Shown: positions 1 to 12,844, counted from the stretch's first letter. The stretch: DNA of 64,000 bases from Adiantum capillus-veneris (GCA_014529385.2 CM043962.1:88041680-88105679), one strand, 5' to 3'. Program-made: numbers and translations. Notes: generated by a model from the sequence alone, not told the origin.

Positions 1-1
1 C

Positions 2-199
2 GAGGGTGTGGATTTCTACTTGGTCAAGTGTATTGCAGCAAAGGAGAAGGTGGAAAAGAGGTACATCAATGAATGGAGCAACGTAATTGACAGAGGCTCA
101 TATGTTGTGCAAGGACTTTACTACAAGCAATTGGATGCATACACCTTCAAGCTGTGCAGCAAGATGCCCATCATTCACCTACTATCGCATCTAGTGTGA
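2..199 (+). pseudogene. Partial ORF of unknown function, open at the left edge
   Basis: An open frame enters from the left edge and ends at a TGA-containing stop after the residues HLLSHLV. It reads EGVDFYLVKCIAAKEKVEKR and continues with a hydrophobic and basic pattern through YVVQGLYYKQL. The composition is protein-like, so it is probably the 3' end of a coding exon or a transposon-borne gene. I do not recognise the family. No start can be assigned because the 5' part is outside the window. It could also be a chance ORF, although it is longer and less biased than the noise nearby. Confidence 0.35.
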
Positions 200-526
200 T
201 TTATCAAAATACCTATGGAACACATCCCAAAGAGAAGGCTAGTGTACACAACCACTCCAGAAATCTATGAAGCAATTTGTTATAGCATGCCCTTTAGCTT
301 TTATGTTGTAACTATTGGATGTGCAATATACTCATTTGCAGCAATTTATGATGTTCAATCTTTAAGTTGGTTCTATGTCTCTTGTGCGCACTAGGTACCA
401 ACATTTTAGATTATAACCACTCGATTTCAAATATACCTTTTTTTTTTGCACTATGTACCAATGTTTTGAGTTATAACCAAATGTTTAGTAAATATGCTGC
501 TTTACACACATTGCAAAGGGCTATAT
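200..526. other. Intergenic stretch, nothing recognised
   Basis: AT-rich sequence with stop codons in all frames. No repeat, promoter or gene signature was recognised. Confidence 0.5.
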
Positions 527-1043
527 CCAAGTCTTTGACAATGCCCAGAATGAAGTGTTGAGTAAGTCTTTGGTCCCCTCTTGTATGATCTGCAAGGTCT
601 CTTAGAGGGAAGAACATGTACCATGTTTGTTGTGTAAGGAAAATCAGAACTGTGATTATGCTACTAGCATACACAGTATTCTAACTAGCATATTGTGTAT
701 GCTAAGTAGCAACCAAGTCTTTGACAGTGCTCAGAATGAAGTGTTGAGTAGGGCTTTGGTCCCCTCTTGTATGAGTTGCAAGGCCTCTTAGAGGGAAGAT
801 TTCCTACCATGCTGTTTTGTAATAAAAATTAGAATTGTGAATATGCTAACTAGCATACCCAAATTACTAACTAGCATCCAAGTCTTTGATAGTGCACAGA
901 ATGAAGGGTTGAGTAGGGCTTCGGTCCCCTCTTGTGTGAGTTGCAAGACCTCTTTGAGGGAAGATCTCCTACCATGTTTGTTATGTATTGAGAATTAGAC
1001 TTGTGTTTATGCTAACTAGCATACACAGATTGCTAACTTGCCG
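527..1043. repeat. Three-copy tandem repeat, about 165-186 bp units
   Basis: The block beginning CCAAGTCTTTGAC recurs at 527, 713 and 878. Each unit carries the same core (CAGAATGAAG, TTGAGTA, GGTCCCCTCTTG, CTCTTTGAGGGAAGAT-like) followed by a variable tail rich in CTAACTAGCATA. Units differ by scattered substitutions and short indels, so this is an old tandem triplication. No coding capacity is visible. Confidence 0.8.
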
Positions 1044-1541
1044 CCTGAACAAGCAACATGCCAACAGTACACAAGGTACATACACATAAAATACAGTACT
1101 ACAAAATCTAGTCCTGCAATCTAAAATGAAAGTATTTATAGGTATGAACATTCAAATGGATTAGGAAGTGGTTGATAAGTACAACTTTTGGGGTCATGGC
1201 AAGCTCATGACCATACAAATTATACAAAATGTATGAAACATTTACATGGCAATGCCATGGGTGATTATTACAACTCTCCAAATCATGGCACTCTCATGGC
1301 CTCATATCACCATTTTTTGGCTCTTGATTTCCCTTCCTCTTTCTAAGTTAATGCCCCAAGTGATGCTTCAAGTGCTATTTTTTCTCTGATTTGGGACTCT
1401 CCCGCTTACTCCTCTCCTCCCTTGGTACTTCTTCAACAATGTCCTTTGTATATCGACGCAGGTCCTCTTCTTGTCTTTGAATATTATCAATACTATTCTT
1501 GGTATTAGGTGTGTGTGTGTGTTCCAATAACAATATAACAT

Positions 1542-2036
1542 ATACACCAAAGAATCCTTTCAAATTACAAAAGACACTAGAAACTATGTCAATGAAAAGG
1601 TGGTATAATTTGCATTCATAGTACAGAATAGTCTTTATACACAAGTGCTAAAATCAAGAGCCAGAAGATATAAAATTCCACCATCTTCAAGCCAAGGAAC
1701 TTTGAAAACCATAGTTGAGAAGATAACCCTCACCTGCATCCATGGAAACAACACAACTTTTAGTTAGCATTGGCACCGTATGCAGGTCATGTATGGGTAT
1801 CCCACATGTTATAAATGACACCCAACTTAATTGCTTTCAAAATCAAGAGCCAGAAGATATAAAATTCCACCATCTTCAAGCCAAGGAACTTTGAAAACCA
1901 TAGTTGAGAAGATAACCCTCACTTGCATCCATGGAAACAACACAATTTTTTGTTAGCATTGGCACCATATGCAGGTCATGTATGGGTATCCCACATGTTA
2001 TAGATGACACCCAACTTAATTGTTTTCAAAGATAAA
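1542..2036. repeat. Left part of a dispersed repeat, with an internal ~190-bp tandem duplication
   Basis: The segment starting TACACCAAAGAATCC matches the beginnings of the repeats at 3463 and 29723. Within it, the block from AAATCAAGAGCCAGAAG to ACCCAACTTAATTG occurs twice in tandem, at about 1650-1838 and 1843-2027, with few differences. The duplication looks recent. Only short shadow ORFs are present. Confidence 0.75.
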
Positions 2037-2119
2037 TAATAATAAAGGTAAAGCTAATCATATATTCAAAGATGGTTTTCATTTACAAGGGCGAAAACCA
2101 TATGGAGCCCCTTGTGCTT

Positions 2120-3462
2120 TACAAGCACTCATGAGATACGGCCCATAACATTCATACATCGACTTAGTATAGTCAAAAGGATACATGAGTTCTATATTGT
2201 TATATTGTTATACTGGTACTGCTATACTACAACACTAGTATTTTTATACGGGTATACTGGTACTGGTCTCAGATTTTTAATGGTAGTATTGGTACTCGTA
2301 GTATTGGTACTAGTAGTACTAGTATACTGATACTGGGTAAGAAGAAATAACCAACCATTCCTAAGAAGAAATAGCCAACCATTCCCATAGCAGTCATACA
2401 TTGACTTATTATCATCAAGAACATGCATGAGTTCTATAATGATATACTGGCACTAGTGTACTAGTATTGCTATGTTTCAATACTGGTATTTGTATACTGG
2501 TATATTGGTACTAGTTTCGGATTTTTAGTGCTAGTAGTGGTACTGGTAGCACTTGTACCGGTAGTACTAGTACCGATAGTACTGGTACCGGTAGTACTGC
2601 GTCAAAAGAAATAGCCAACCATTCCGAAGGGTCAAAAGAAGTAACCAACCATTCCCTTAGTAGTCATACATCAACTTAATATAGTCAAGAACATGCATGA
2701 GTTCTATACCACTACACTCCTATACTGGTACTAGTGTATTGGTACTGCTATGCTGCAACATTGGTATTTGTATACTAGTATTCTAGTCCTGGTCTCAGAT
2801 TTTTAGTGCTAGTATTGGTACTAGTAGTATTGTTACTGGTAGTACTAGTACTGGTAGTAGTAGTACTGGTCTCAGATTTTTAGTGCTAGTACTGGTACTA
2901 GTAGTATTGTTACTGGTAGTACTAGTACTGGTAGTATTGGTATACCAGAACTAGGTCAGAAGAAATAGACAATCATTCCTAAGGGTCAGAAGAAGTAGCC
3001 AACCAATCCCATAGCAGTCATACATCAACTTAGTATAGTCAAGAACATGCATGAGTTCTATATTGGTATCCTATTACTAGTGTATTCATACTCCTATGTT
3101 GTAATACTGGTATTTGTATACTGGTATACTGATACTGGTCTCAGATTTTCAGTGCTAGTATTGGTACTGGTAGTACTCATATATTGGTAGTACTGGTACT
3201 TGTGTAGCTGGTATACTGGTATTGGGTCAGAAGAAGTAGCCCCCAGCCATTCCTAAGGGTCAAACGAAGTAGCCAACCATTTCCATAGCAGTCATACATC
3301 AACTTAGTATAGTCAAGAACATGCATGAGTTCTATACTGCTATATTGGTACTAGTATATTGGTATTGCTTTGTTGCAATACTAGTAGTTGTATACTGGTA
3401 TTGGTCTCAGATTTTTAGTGCTAGTACTAGTACTGGTAGTATTTGTACTGGTAAACTGGTAC
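2120..3462. repeat. Satellite-like array: CATGCATGAGTTCTA units with degenerate GGTACT/AGTACT spacers
   Basis: A unit with AAGAAGTAGCCAACCATTCC, then CATACATCAACTTAGTATAG, then CATGCATGAGTTCTA recurs with the last motif near 2183, 2423, 2693, 3047, 3319 and (outside the array) 3727. Between the motifs lies a degenerate microsatellite made of TACTGGTA and AGTACTAGTAC steps, which is largely self-complementary. The related repeat at 29.7-30.4 kb has a single unit, so this locus looks like an internal expansion of that element. ORFs here are compositional artefacts. Confidence 0.8.
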
Positions 3463-4114
3463 TGATACACCAAAGAATCCTTTCAAATTACACAAGACAC
3501 TAGAAACTATGTCAATGAAAAGGTGGTATAATTCCCATTCATAGTACAGAACTGTCTTTATACACAAGTATTAAAATCAAGAGCCTGAAGATATAAAAGT
3601 CCGCCATCTTCAAGCCAAGGAACATTGAAAACCATAGTTGAGAGAAGGTAACCCTCACCTAAGGGTCAGAATAAGTAGCCAACTATTCTCATAACAGTCA
3701 TACATCAACTTAGTATAGTCAAGAACATGCATGAGTTCTACTACCATATCAAAGGTGAATCACATCACAACCAAGCAGCTCAGACAGTAGTCCATATTTG
3801 AGACGAAGTCACTTGAGATTGAGTTGGAGCAGTTAGCTCCTCAATAGCTTGCTTGTCTTTGCCTTTAGTCACAGAGTCGACAACACACACTCCCTTGTGA
3901 GTTAAAATCCTCACAATCTCAAGGTACAAACAACCTTTCACTAGTACACACACACACCACAAACGCACACATGTACCAATCCTAAGTGAGCATGGAAGCC
4001 CACCTTTTATACATTCCATTCATAGCAGCAGGGAGGGTCCGTCTTCAAGAGGGCAAGGCGGGTCCGTCTTCATCAAGAGGGGGAGGAACCAACAGCGCCG
4101 CCTTGTACACACAC

Positions 4115-4115
<1 letters not shown>
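3463..4115. repeat. Dispersed repeat, copy 1 (copy 2 at 29723-30395)
   Basis: About 650 bp beginning GATACACCAAAGAATCC align with the segment at 29723 in the same order and orientation through to the GCCGCC(T/C)(T/C)GTACACAC end. On the minus strand it has a TATA-like TATAAAAGG (4003-4011) and, about 150 bp downstream, codons for TKGKDKQAIEEL. In copy 2 the equivalent codons begin with ATG; here the start is GTG. It may be the 5' end of an unidentified transposon gene. Confidence 0.75.
4003..4011 (-). promoter_or_regulatory. Possible TATA box of the dispersed repeat, copy 1
   Basis: Minus-strand TATAAAAGG lies upstream of the TKGKDKQ codons. The same box is conserved at 30258-30266 in the second copy. 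Promoter activity is inferred from the motif and its conservation only. Confidence 0.35.
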
Positions 4116-4162
<47 letters not shown>

Positions 4163-4181
4163 TGTGTGTGTGTGTGTGTGT
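4116..4181. repeat. Compound microsatellite (AG)n(TG)n
   Basis: About 44 bp of AG repeats (4117-4160) run directly into about 21 bp of TG repeats. It sits at the end of the dispersed repeat; the other copy has an AC array at the same place. Confidence 0.95.
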
Positions 4182-6924
4182 TTCATTGATTCTAGGGCTA
4201 CAATAACCACAATTGAATATTTACATATTCAACAAACTCTAGACTCCTGATTCTCACAAAAAATAATACAAAACATCCTTTGTTATTACAGACATTTTGC
4301 ATTTTTACAATATACAAAGTCCATCAAGCTTGGAAAATCGTAAATGGGGGGATGATACAATCACCCATCTGAGCCAGATAGCAGTAAATAAAGCAACATC
4401 GAACAAGATAGACCCTTACCTGCATCCATATAAATAGAGCAACATTACATTAGATCTGCATGCGTATAGACAGGTATCAGCAGGTCTAGTCAGTTGTTAT
4501 CCATGTCAATATACTGAAAACTTAAACTACTGCTACACCTAATAGTGCAGACCATAAGGGTCTAAGTATATGGGCCATAGTTTTCCCCATAGTTCATGAC
4601 ATCCTAGGGGAGGCTAGTGAAGTTCCTAATCCAAATATTTATAAAACATCCCCAAGTCAGAGTCCCATTAAGAAGCAAGGTTACCTAAAAACATTGCATG
4701 CTTTTCAAACATGCAGAGAGTGCAGGTGGCCAAGTGGTGGTGTATTACAACCACCCAATTTGTGCAAACACCCAATGTCTTTATCCAACTGTGTCTAGCA
4801 AAAAACCGAGTGTAATTTAGTATACAAGATAATATACATAGCTTATCATCATAGTTCCTAACCATAAAGTCGAGTATGTAAAAAAAAAATTGCCAGAGTT
4901 TTGTTTGAAAAATGGATTATTTTTCAAAAAAACACCATCTCCCAAGGAGACCCTCAACAGGAGGTTTTTTTTACACAAGATTAACTTTGAAATTAAATCA
5001 GACTCCTTCCTCAAAACTTCCTCCTGAATCCCATATATCTATTTCTAAGAAGAAGCAAAAAGTGATACAAGATCTTTAGCACGAGTTGACACAGCCGCAG
5101 TATGAGGGACTACAACTCTTACCACACAAAATGTTAGAACCAACTCTACAGATGCATAAGCATAGTCAAAAAATATCATATGGTCATAGGCCAAAACATA
5201 GTGTGCACAAACAAGGGGTACACAAACTAGTGGTTCATTTTCTATGAGCTCAAATTAGATCAATCATTGACCAGCATAGTGGTATCAGTTGATGGTGATT
5301 CATAAATATACTAAACAATGTTTGTGAATATTATGCAAAATGGAGAAGCCCATCCTAGGGTCATACTTTACTGAAAACAGCAGATTATGACCTTTTTTCT
5401 AAACTTATTTAGCCTAGTCAGTACATAAAGTGAGTTATTGCAAGCCATAGGTTATTTTTAAAATTGTTAAATTCAGGCCAGATTTTTCAACAACAAAAAC
5501 CTTCTCAGCTAGAGTTATTCTAGACATGTCATTCCTTCCAGCACTTAGCCTATGTTCATATGCCAGACCAATCTTAGTACACCCATACGGCAGGTAGACC
5601 TAAACACCCTTTTAGTAAGCTCAGAAGCTGATCAGTATATGAAACCTTAGTGCTACCTGCTAATGAAGATTCACAACCACACAAAGTATCCATAACCAGC
5701 CAAAAAGATTTGTGACCATATGCAGAAAGGATACACCATACCAATTATAGTACAATACATGTCCCAATGATCCAAGTTACACCAACTAGTCAGTCATAAT
5801 TCAAGATTCCCTCAGTTTGGCAATGTAACAAAAACCATGAAGAAGTACCTATGTCAGTATAGTAATGCAACTCAGCCAGCAAGTTATTTATACCATGCTA
5901 ACATCCTGATGGAGTTTCACCCAGATGTAGTTTAGACCAGTCAAGCTATTCCATAGCTCACAACATAAGAGATATCACCCGGTCAAACCACAGCCCAACC
6001 AGATGGACTAAGAACCAGGATACACTAAGCAGAGGAACAAAATGTTTGTAGAAGCCAAGTTATTGAATCCGAGTAAAAGAACAGGAAAGAAGCATGAAGT
6101 CATGCTTTTGTCAACAACAATCTAAGATTTCAATTTTAGCAACCAGGATAGGTCCTATTTAGCGCAATACTTCAAAAGGTCAGACACACCAGCAGGTAGC
6201 ATTTTAGTGTAAGCCATAGGTTTATACAATGCTATTTTACATATGGAGTTCCAACTAGCTCAATCTTTCTTAGCCTCAGAGATACTCTAGACAAGTCATG
6301 CCATGCCAAAGCCAGTAGCATGTATATCAGCATGGAATCAACAGAGAGCCCAACTTACAGGACTAAAATAGAGATTGTGCCTTTACTATATAGTCAGAGG
6401 AAGGTGAAACAATAATGCAATGCATAGGTGCCCTATATTCACAGCCAACAAACAACACATCTACTGGCCCGCATATACTGAACCCTATACATAGCTTAGC
6501 AAGGTAAACTAATAAGTGAACTTATCTTATGACAGTTTTTAGAATAATCACAGTACCATCACGGCTTTACTAAAATGCAATAGACTAATCCCAACATGAA
6601 TCCAACCTACTGTAGACCAAGTAAGGTGAACCAAAGCAGAGTAAGGTGAACCAAGAACAGAACCATTGTTTACACCTTTCAGATATAATGCCATATTGAA
6701 TGGGCTAGCAAGCTTGAGTCATAAGGACCATGATGTATAGTAAGCAGCACAATGGTTATGGCTAAAAAAAGAAAACTAACCAGAGTATCCTAGCTACTAC
6801 CGAGCCAGAATTAAGAGGATTCTAATGCATAATACACAAGACAACAACCATTTCTTTATGGTGCTTCAGAAAATAGAAAAGTGATACAAGTGTTCAAGCT
6901 ACAACCCTTAAGAAGCATGCTAAC
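4182..6924. other. Long non-coding stretch, no gene recognised
   Basis: About 2.7 kb of AT-rich sequence with frequent stops on both strands. Short ORFs at 4668-5014 are low-complexity and lack family motifs. If the candidate exon at 6925-6975 is real, this could be its intron or a decayed gene body. I see no LTR ends, no terminal inverted repeats and no conserved protein blocks. Confidence 0.5.
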
Positions 6925-6975
6925 CTGTGTAACCTCAAGTTCATTCCCAGCAATCGATGTTGTTTTCTTAGGCAT
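6925..6975 (-). CDS. Candidate first coding exon with TATA box upstream, unknown product
   Basis: On the minus strand a TATA-like CTATATAAA at 7081-7089 is followed, about 105 bp downstream, by ATG and 17 codons, MPKKTTSIAGNELEVTQ. These end in CAG followed by GT, a good splice donor. No downstream exon was recognised between here and 4.2 kb. The TATA spacing, start codon and donor together are suggestive, but each is weak alone. It could equally be the 5' remnant of a transposon gene. Confidence 0.25.
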
Positions 6976-7089
6976 GTTTGATAGTGAAAAAAGCTCCCTC
7001 CACTCTACTCAAGAACTCATTGCAGAAAAGCAGAAAATAGCGCAAGAGATCTAAGTGAGAAGCACAAAGGGGCTCTCACCTTTATATAG

Positions 7090-7685
7090 AGCAGGACTTG
7101 TAGGAGTATTGAGAAGCATTCATGGCGCTACTTCCCCGTTGTGTGGGCACGTCTAACCATGCTGAGCGCTGAAACCAGTTGTACGATAGTGTATCACATC
7201 TTGTAGAATCCCCAGACTCAAATACAAGGTGTGGCAGAGGCAGGCAGAGATCACCCTTAAATAGTCATGGAGGCGTCGCCTCGTATGGCACCTTTTCTTC
7301 ACGCGTAGAAACGCAGGGCACGGTGAAGAACAACCAGCGCCATAATGTACATAACTTGGAAGTTTCCAAGTATTTTAGCTTATTATTTTCATACACACTA
7401 AACCAAGGTGAAAAGTCCTTTTGAATTTATAATATAATTATGCATTTTTCCATACCAAAAAGTGAGAGCCAAGCCTTGAATGCCCTTGTCCTTTTTACTT
7501 CTATTGGTCCATGTGCTAAGAAAGTATCCTGAATTAAGAGGTTTGACCATTTGACCAAGGAAACTACCAGTTAAGCCCTAATCCACACCACATTCCCAAT
7601 CCAAAATAGTCATAGTGCAATTAGTTGGAGGTAGCTTGCAGACACTAGGTATAGTATTTTATGCGGAGTAGAGAGAAAACCACAT
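7090..7685. other. Non-coding stretch, nothing recognised
   Basis: Includes an 81-codon plus-strand ORF (7179-7424) without a recognisable domain. It is best regarded as chance. No repeats were found here. Confidence 0.4.
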
Positions 7686-7695
7686 GTGTGTATGT

Positions 7696-8315
<620 letters not shown>

Positions 8316-8599
8316 CGCCTCCCTTACCCATGCACCATAACTAATGAGTATAGTAGGCCCATTAGATATGGGCCTAATTCCTCAGTAAATAATAAGTAAT
8401 GCAACATCAAACCTTGCACCAGGCCATTCTTTTTTACCCAGGACAGCTATTATGGTAGAAATCAAAATTCTTTTATGGAAGTCATTAGCTTGAAACTTCC
8501 TAATAAGAACCCCAGTTTCTTCTAGGGCTGAAAATACATTAGAAGAGGAGTAAATAATTACATGTAGAATACTCAAGCAAGTATATAGAGCAATTTTGA

Positions 8600-10020
8600 A
8601 GGGTCTGTTGAAGTAAGCTTAAGGTGATCCTGTTTCTAGAAAAACCTAGTAGAGAAGTTACCTTCAGAAGAAGTATCAATATTTAGTTCAATTGACAAAT
8701 AGTTAGCACGTTTAGTGAAGGTGATATTGTTGACAGTTTCTTGTTCTAAAAAGGTGGGATCAATCGCTAGACAAGGAGGATAGATATCCAACACCTGCTG
8801 GGCAAAGTTAGGGTTATTGATACTTAATATGTCATCCATAAATCTAAAGGTGTGATTACATTGTATAAGCAGAGATAGCCCTTTTTCTTGGGAAGTTTGG
8901 CTGATAATCCATTTATATTCAAAATATAATAAATAAAGGTTACACATAGTTGGAGAACAAGAGAATCCCATAGGAACGCTGCATGTTTGACAAAAGCAGT
9001 TATTACCAATTAAGATATAATAGTGGTTGAGAACCCACATTGAATGATTATTTGACATTGAATACGATTCATATGAAGAGGGGAAGACTTGCTCACTTTT
9101 TTAATCCACCTGGGTGACTTAACAAAGGAGAAGCCAGAGAACCCTTCCTTGGATTTATTTGAGAAGGCCAAGTCTATGAGATAATTCAATACATTCATGA
9201 GACCATATTCACCTACTAGAGGGAAATTTTTGTAGCATTGGATAATATCAGTTGTATATATTGAATAAATGGCAGATGTAAGGTTCAAGAGGACTTCATG
9301 GAATTACCAACCAGCCAAAAGGGTTGGATGTCCATTCCTGAGAAGCACCTTACATCTTCTCTTTTACTAGCACATATGTTTTTAAGCTCTTCACATACCA
9401 AATAAAGCCCTTCAGTAACATGTTTCGTAATACCGGAAGAAAGGCAACTTGAAGCATCTAAGATCCATCAAAATTTACTCATGACTTTTAAAAGTTGGAA
9501 ACAGGATGGGAAGTTTGGTGGTTTCTACTTGAAATCCTAATTCGGTCATACTTTTACATGTTCTCTGTATAATAATATCCAAGTTTCCTTCAATGTAACA
9601 AAACTCGTCACCTTTGAGTCGGTTTTCAGCCGCTTCAAAAGCAAGCTTTTTGCAAATGACATATGCTAGATGCTTTATCTAAACCCACAATGAACCATTT
9701 CAACTTAAGCTTGTGAAAGGCTAAGGAAAGATCAATGGTGAGCCATGTAGAGTCAGTATCTAACCAATCATGTTCAATTTATGTCGAATTGACAACTCCA
9801 ATTGAATGTTTACTGTGACCAAGTGGGCCAGACATTCAGTAAGTTCTTTTAAAGAAATATGAGGATTAAGTGGGTGAGGGGGTATGTGATTGAGGCCTTT
9901 GGAAAGGAGGCATCTTACAAAGATATCCTCTATAATAGAGAGATCCGTGGTACATATGTCATTCCAAGAATGCCAAATTCCTTCATAAATCCATCCCATA
10001 GATGGCAATCACATGACAAG
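8600..10020 (-). pseudogene. Penelope-like retroelement reverse transcriptase, decayed
   Basis: Minus-strand frames, broken by several shifts and stops, give in order: LDKASSICHLQKACF (compare the DKASSN..F.CK block of Penelope-like proteins) near 9.65 kb; LPILFPTFKSHE (the LYPTLKLHK-like block); YSIYTTDIIQCYKNFPL near 9.23 kb; CSVPMGFSCSPTMCNLYL near 8.97 kb; FRFMDDILSINNPNF with the catalytic DD near 8.84 kb; then IYPPCLAI. The order and the RF(I/M)DD(I/L)L..NNP...IYP core are typical of Penelope-like RTs, not of LTR or L1 types. A GIY-YIG endonuclease was not found. The subfamily cannot be resolved by eye. Confidence 0.7.
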
Positions 10021-10130
10021 GGTTTTTCCTTCCTAAAAATTTCATTAGAGTATACCAGATGTAGTATAGATTCAGTAAATCTCCATCATATCCTAACCTC
10101 GATTGGGGCTAACGTTTTTTATCGCTTCTA

Positions 10131-10960
10131 TTGAAAAGCAGCAGTGCGTCGCCAGCAAAAGCAGCCCGGAACTCCTTAGCAATGGTCTGGGTGTGTTTTT
10201 GGAAGATGAAGAAAAGAAGCGAAAGGTCTGGCTTTGGCTCCTTCATCTATGTTGTACAAGGAGATGAGAGCATAAAATTTCGGCCTGTTGGAAGGTTCTT
10301 GCCACTCACAACTCACACTCTCTTGTGTATGATCCCGAAAGGAAAAATTGGACAGGGCAACATTTCAAAACTATAGCAACTGCTACACATCATCACTGTA
10401 ACCTGGATGACGATATGTTTGTGTTGGATAAGAAAATGGGTGCAATGTACTCATTCAACGCACATAGATGCATATGGAGCACTGTGAAGACTTCTTTACC
10501 AAGTTGCCTTGGTAACGCAACCCTGGTTCTTCCAACTTTTGTCAAATGCAAGGATCGAATCCAACTACTTGTAGCTGGGTGTTTGGATGTCAAGTACAAG
10601 GACAGCTACGTGCTTGGAGGCTTGGCAATGTGGGAATGGAAACTAGACGTAATTGGCTAGGAATCGTCAGAAGCTAATCCAACATCGATGGAGGTGGCAA
10701 CAACACCTCTTGACCTCTGGGAGTTGTATCCAAGCTTCTATCCAACCGAAGCTTGGTGTCAATTGTGCTGCCATGTTTTCTCTGATAATCTTATTTGCAT
10801 CATTGGTATGGACTGCAGAGACTTGGATGTGGGTGTCAAAATGTTTTGAAGTCCCCTTGCCTATAATATTGTGGATTGCAGATCCTGGGAACATCTACCG
10901 TCATGCAAGGGAGGCATGGATTATATAGGAATCTTCACGTTTTAGCCTCCTGGTACACTG
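10131..10960 (+). pseudogene. F-box/kelch-type protein, C-terminal part, frameshifted
   Basis: Successive frames give SFIYVVQGDESIKFRPVGRF, then VYDPERKNWTGQHF, TFVKCKDRIQLLVAG, and GGLAMWEWKLDVIG. A third frame continues with DLWELYPSF and FSDNLICIIGMDCRDL, and a fourth with AYNIVDCRSWEHLPSC. This matches the layout of plant F-box/kelch proteins: a (V/L)YDP...W block, an (I/L)...G block, an EIWELD-like block and a C-terminal loop with CI. At least three frame changes and a TAG after DVIG show that it is dead. The F-box itself is not visible. The sequence is degraded, so the family call is moderately confident. Confidence 0.5.
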
Positions 10961-11197
10961 TGCCCTAGCTGGCTTTGTGTTTCCACTTAGAGGAGCAGCT
11001 CTATGGTTTAGAGGAGTAGCATTGTGGCCTGCAGTTGACCAGTGCAGACAAGCAACCGCTTTGGCTCATTGCATCATGACAATTGGGATGAAGAAAAGGA
11101 ACTTTGCTGAAAGTCGAAGTTAGAGAAAGACCGTAGAAGAGGTGTTTACATCAAATAGACAGATAGTATCTTGCTTTTGATTTGGTTGGGGCACTTT

Positions 11198-11198
<1 letters not shown>
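10961..11198. other. Possible 3' flank of the F-box pseudogene
   Basis: Non-coding sequence between the pseudogene and the CT array. No element recognised. Confidence 0.4.

Positions 11199-11292
<94 letters not shown>
11199..11292. repeat. (CT)n microsatellite, 94 bp
   Basis: Uninterrupted CT dinucleotides. A similar TC array at 34197-34299 also adjoins the repeated arm sequence described at 33535-34100. Confidence 0.97.
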
Positions 11293-11296
<4 letters not shown>

Positions 11297-11839
11297 AAAC
11301 CCACATCTGTATATTATCTCAAAAGTTCCTGTTATACATAAGGTAACTACGTTGTCATGAGCCCTAGAGCAACAGAGGCTCTCTCTTTATCGATGGTAGC
11401 TCATGGAGCGGCTCACCTGCAATCGATCAGCATTGTTGACTTCATCAAACCTACTAGCAGAATACTAGTTACACAAAGTAAGCTCTAATTACATGAGCTT
11501 AGCAAGCTTCATCAATAACTATGATAAATCCATCTATTGAAGCAGCTTGATTGCAGCAACTTTAGATTTCTCGAGTAAGAAACTTAGCAAGACAATCACA
11601 CATGTGCTACTATCCAAGTGAAGGTTAAAAGTGCTTCTAATAAACATATAAAGGATGACCTGAAAGACCATAGGTAATTGTCTCCTTGGTGCCACCATAA
11701 TGCTCATGGGCACTATTGTGAACCAGAGTAAACTCTACAACATATATAACGTAGAAAAAAAAGTAATCCATGCCTCTCTTTAAGTTTAATCTATTTCCTG
11801 GATCATTTGTATTTATATCAACATGTGTTTTGTGTTTGA
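11293..11839. other. Non-coding stretch, nothing recognised
   Basis: AT-rich with stops in all frames. No repeat or gene signature was found. Confidence 0.4.
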
Positions 11840-12032
11840 TAGAGAGGACATATATTCACATCAGTGGACATTTTGATTACACAAGCACGACTCCATCTTG
11901 ACAACACTGCAAGGTCCGTTATTTGCATCCAATTGCCCATGTCTACATGTTTTCTTGGTGCAACAAATAAATGCTACGAGGCAGGGCACGACTTTCGTTT
12001 CTTATAATATTTGGAGAGACCACAGTGCCAAC
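11840..12032. repeat. Left half of a dispersed arm repeat, split by the copia insertion
   Basis: Sequence from AGGACATATATTCACA through GCAAGGTCCGTTATTTGCATC to GAGAGACCACAGTGCCAAC continues after the copia element at 28214 (CCAACTCTCCACCATAC). The unbroken version exists in inverted orientation at about 33760-34140 and again at 36360-36680. These supply the empty-site arrangement for the copia insertion. Confidence 0.8.
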
Positions 12033-12764
12033 TGTTAGGAAATATGATGTAGCTAGTAGATAATTGAGTAGATTACTTAATGAAGAGAGATAATTTTCAC
12101 ACACAAGAGATAATAGAGTAGAGAGAGAGAGAGAAAGGACACATGAAATACATGGTTCACCCAATGTGGGTTATATCCACGAGAAAGCAGCCACTTAATG
12201 GCTTTAGTACTTCAAGCAAGAAGTAGGTTACAAAGGGATTATACCCTTGATAGAGTTCCCGCCTTGCTTCACTCTCACCACCTCACACCCACCTTGTTGA
12301 ATCAACTTCACACTATGAAATGTGTGTAGAAATGGCCTCCTTTTATACGCCAAAAGAGCTGCCCTCTCTCATGAGAGGCAGCCATGTGTAGCCACCCTTG
12401 TGTAGATAAGTCCAAATCGGACCCTCCAATCCATCCATGTGTGGCCGTCCTTGAGAAGACAAGCCCTCCTTTGAAATTGGCCATCGGCCATTGACTTCCG
12501 ACCACCGGCCTCCGGCCATTGACTATCGGCCAAACGATCGACCGTTTTTTGACCACTTTTTGACCGCTGTTGGCCATAATATTCCGACAAAAAGGAATAT
12601 TTTGACAAATGGTCGTGCAAATTTTGGTTTCCAACGAGTGATTTAGGTTTCCGACAAGTGATTTTTCTTCACGCACGATGGCTTCTCCTCATAATGGGGA
12701 CCTTACAATTGTGCGTTTTTACCACAAAAAATTACAAGGAGTAAATCGGGCTCCATACTTAACA
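12033..12764 (-). repeat. Copia 3' LTR (732 bp)
   Basis: Starts TGTTAGGAAA and ends CTTAACA. It aligns along its length with 27487-28213. It contains a GA-rich microsatellite, the GTGGTTCACCCAATGTGGG block, and a degenerate GGCCATCGGCCATTGAC-type internal repeat near 12478-12560. ORFs inside it are shadows. Confidence 0.95.
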
Positions 12765-12780
12765 ATCTCCCACTTGGAGA
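12765..12780 (-). other. Copia polypurine tract
   Basis: Minus-strand CAAGTGGGAGAT abuts the TG of the 3' LTR. CAAGTGGGAGATTGTTA is the usual copia PPT/LTR junction. Confidence 0.85.
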
Positions 12781-12844
12781 CTGATCTCCAAACCAAACCT
12801 GTGGGACTGCTTTTCAGCCTGGCTTCTTATCCTTGAATGCCGAT

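Noticed and set aside
12308-12676. Minus-strand ORFs inside the copia LTR (also 27765-28149)
   Set aside because: They lie wholly in LTR U3/R, follow its internal GC-rich repeat and show no known domain.
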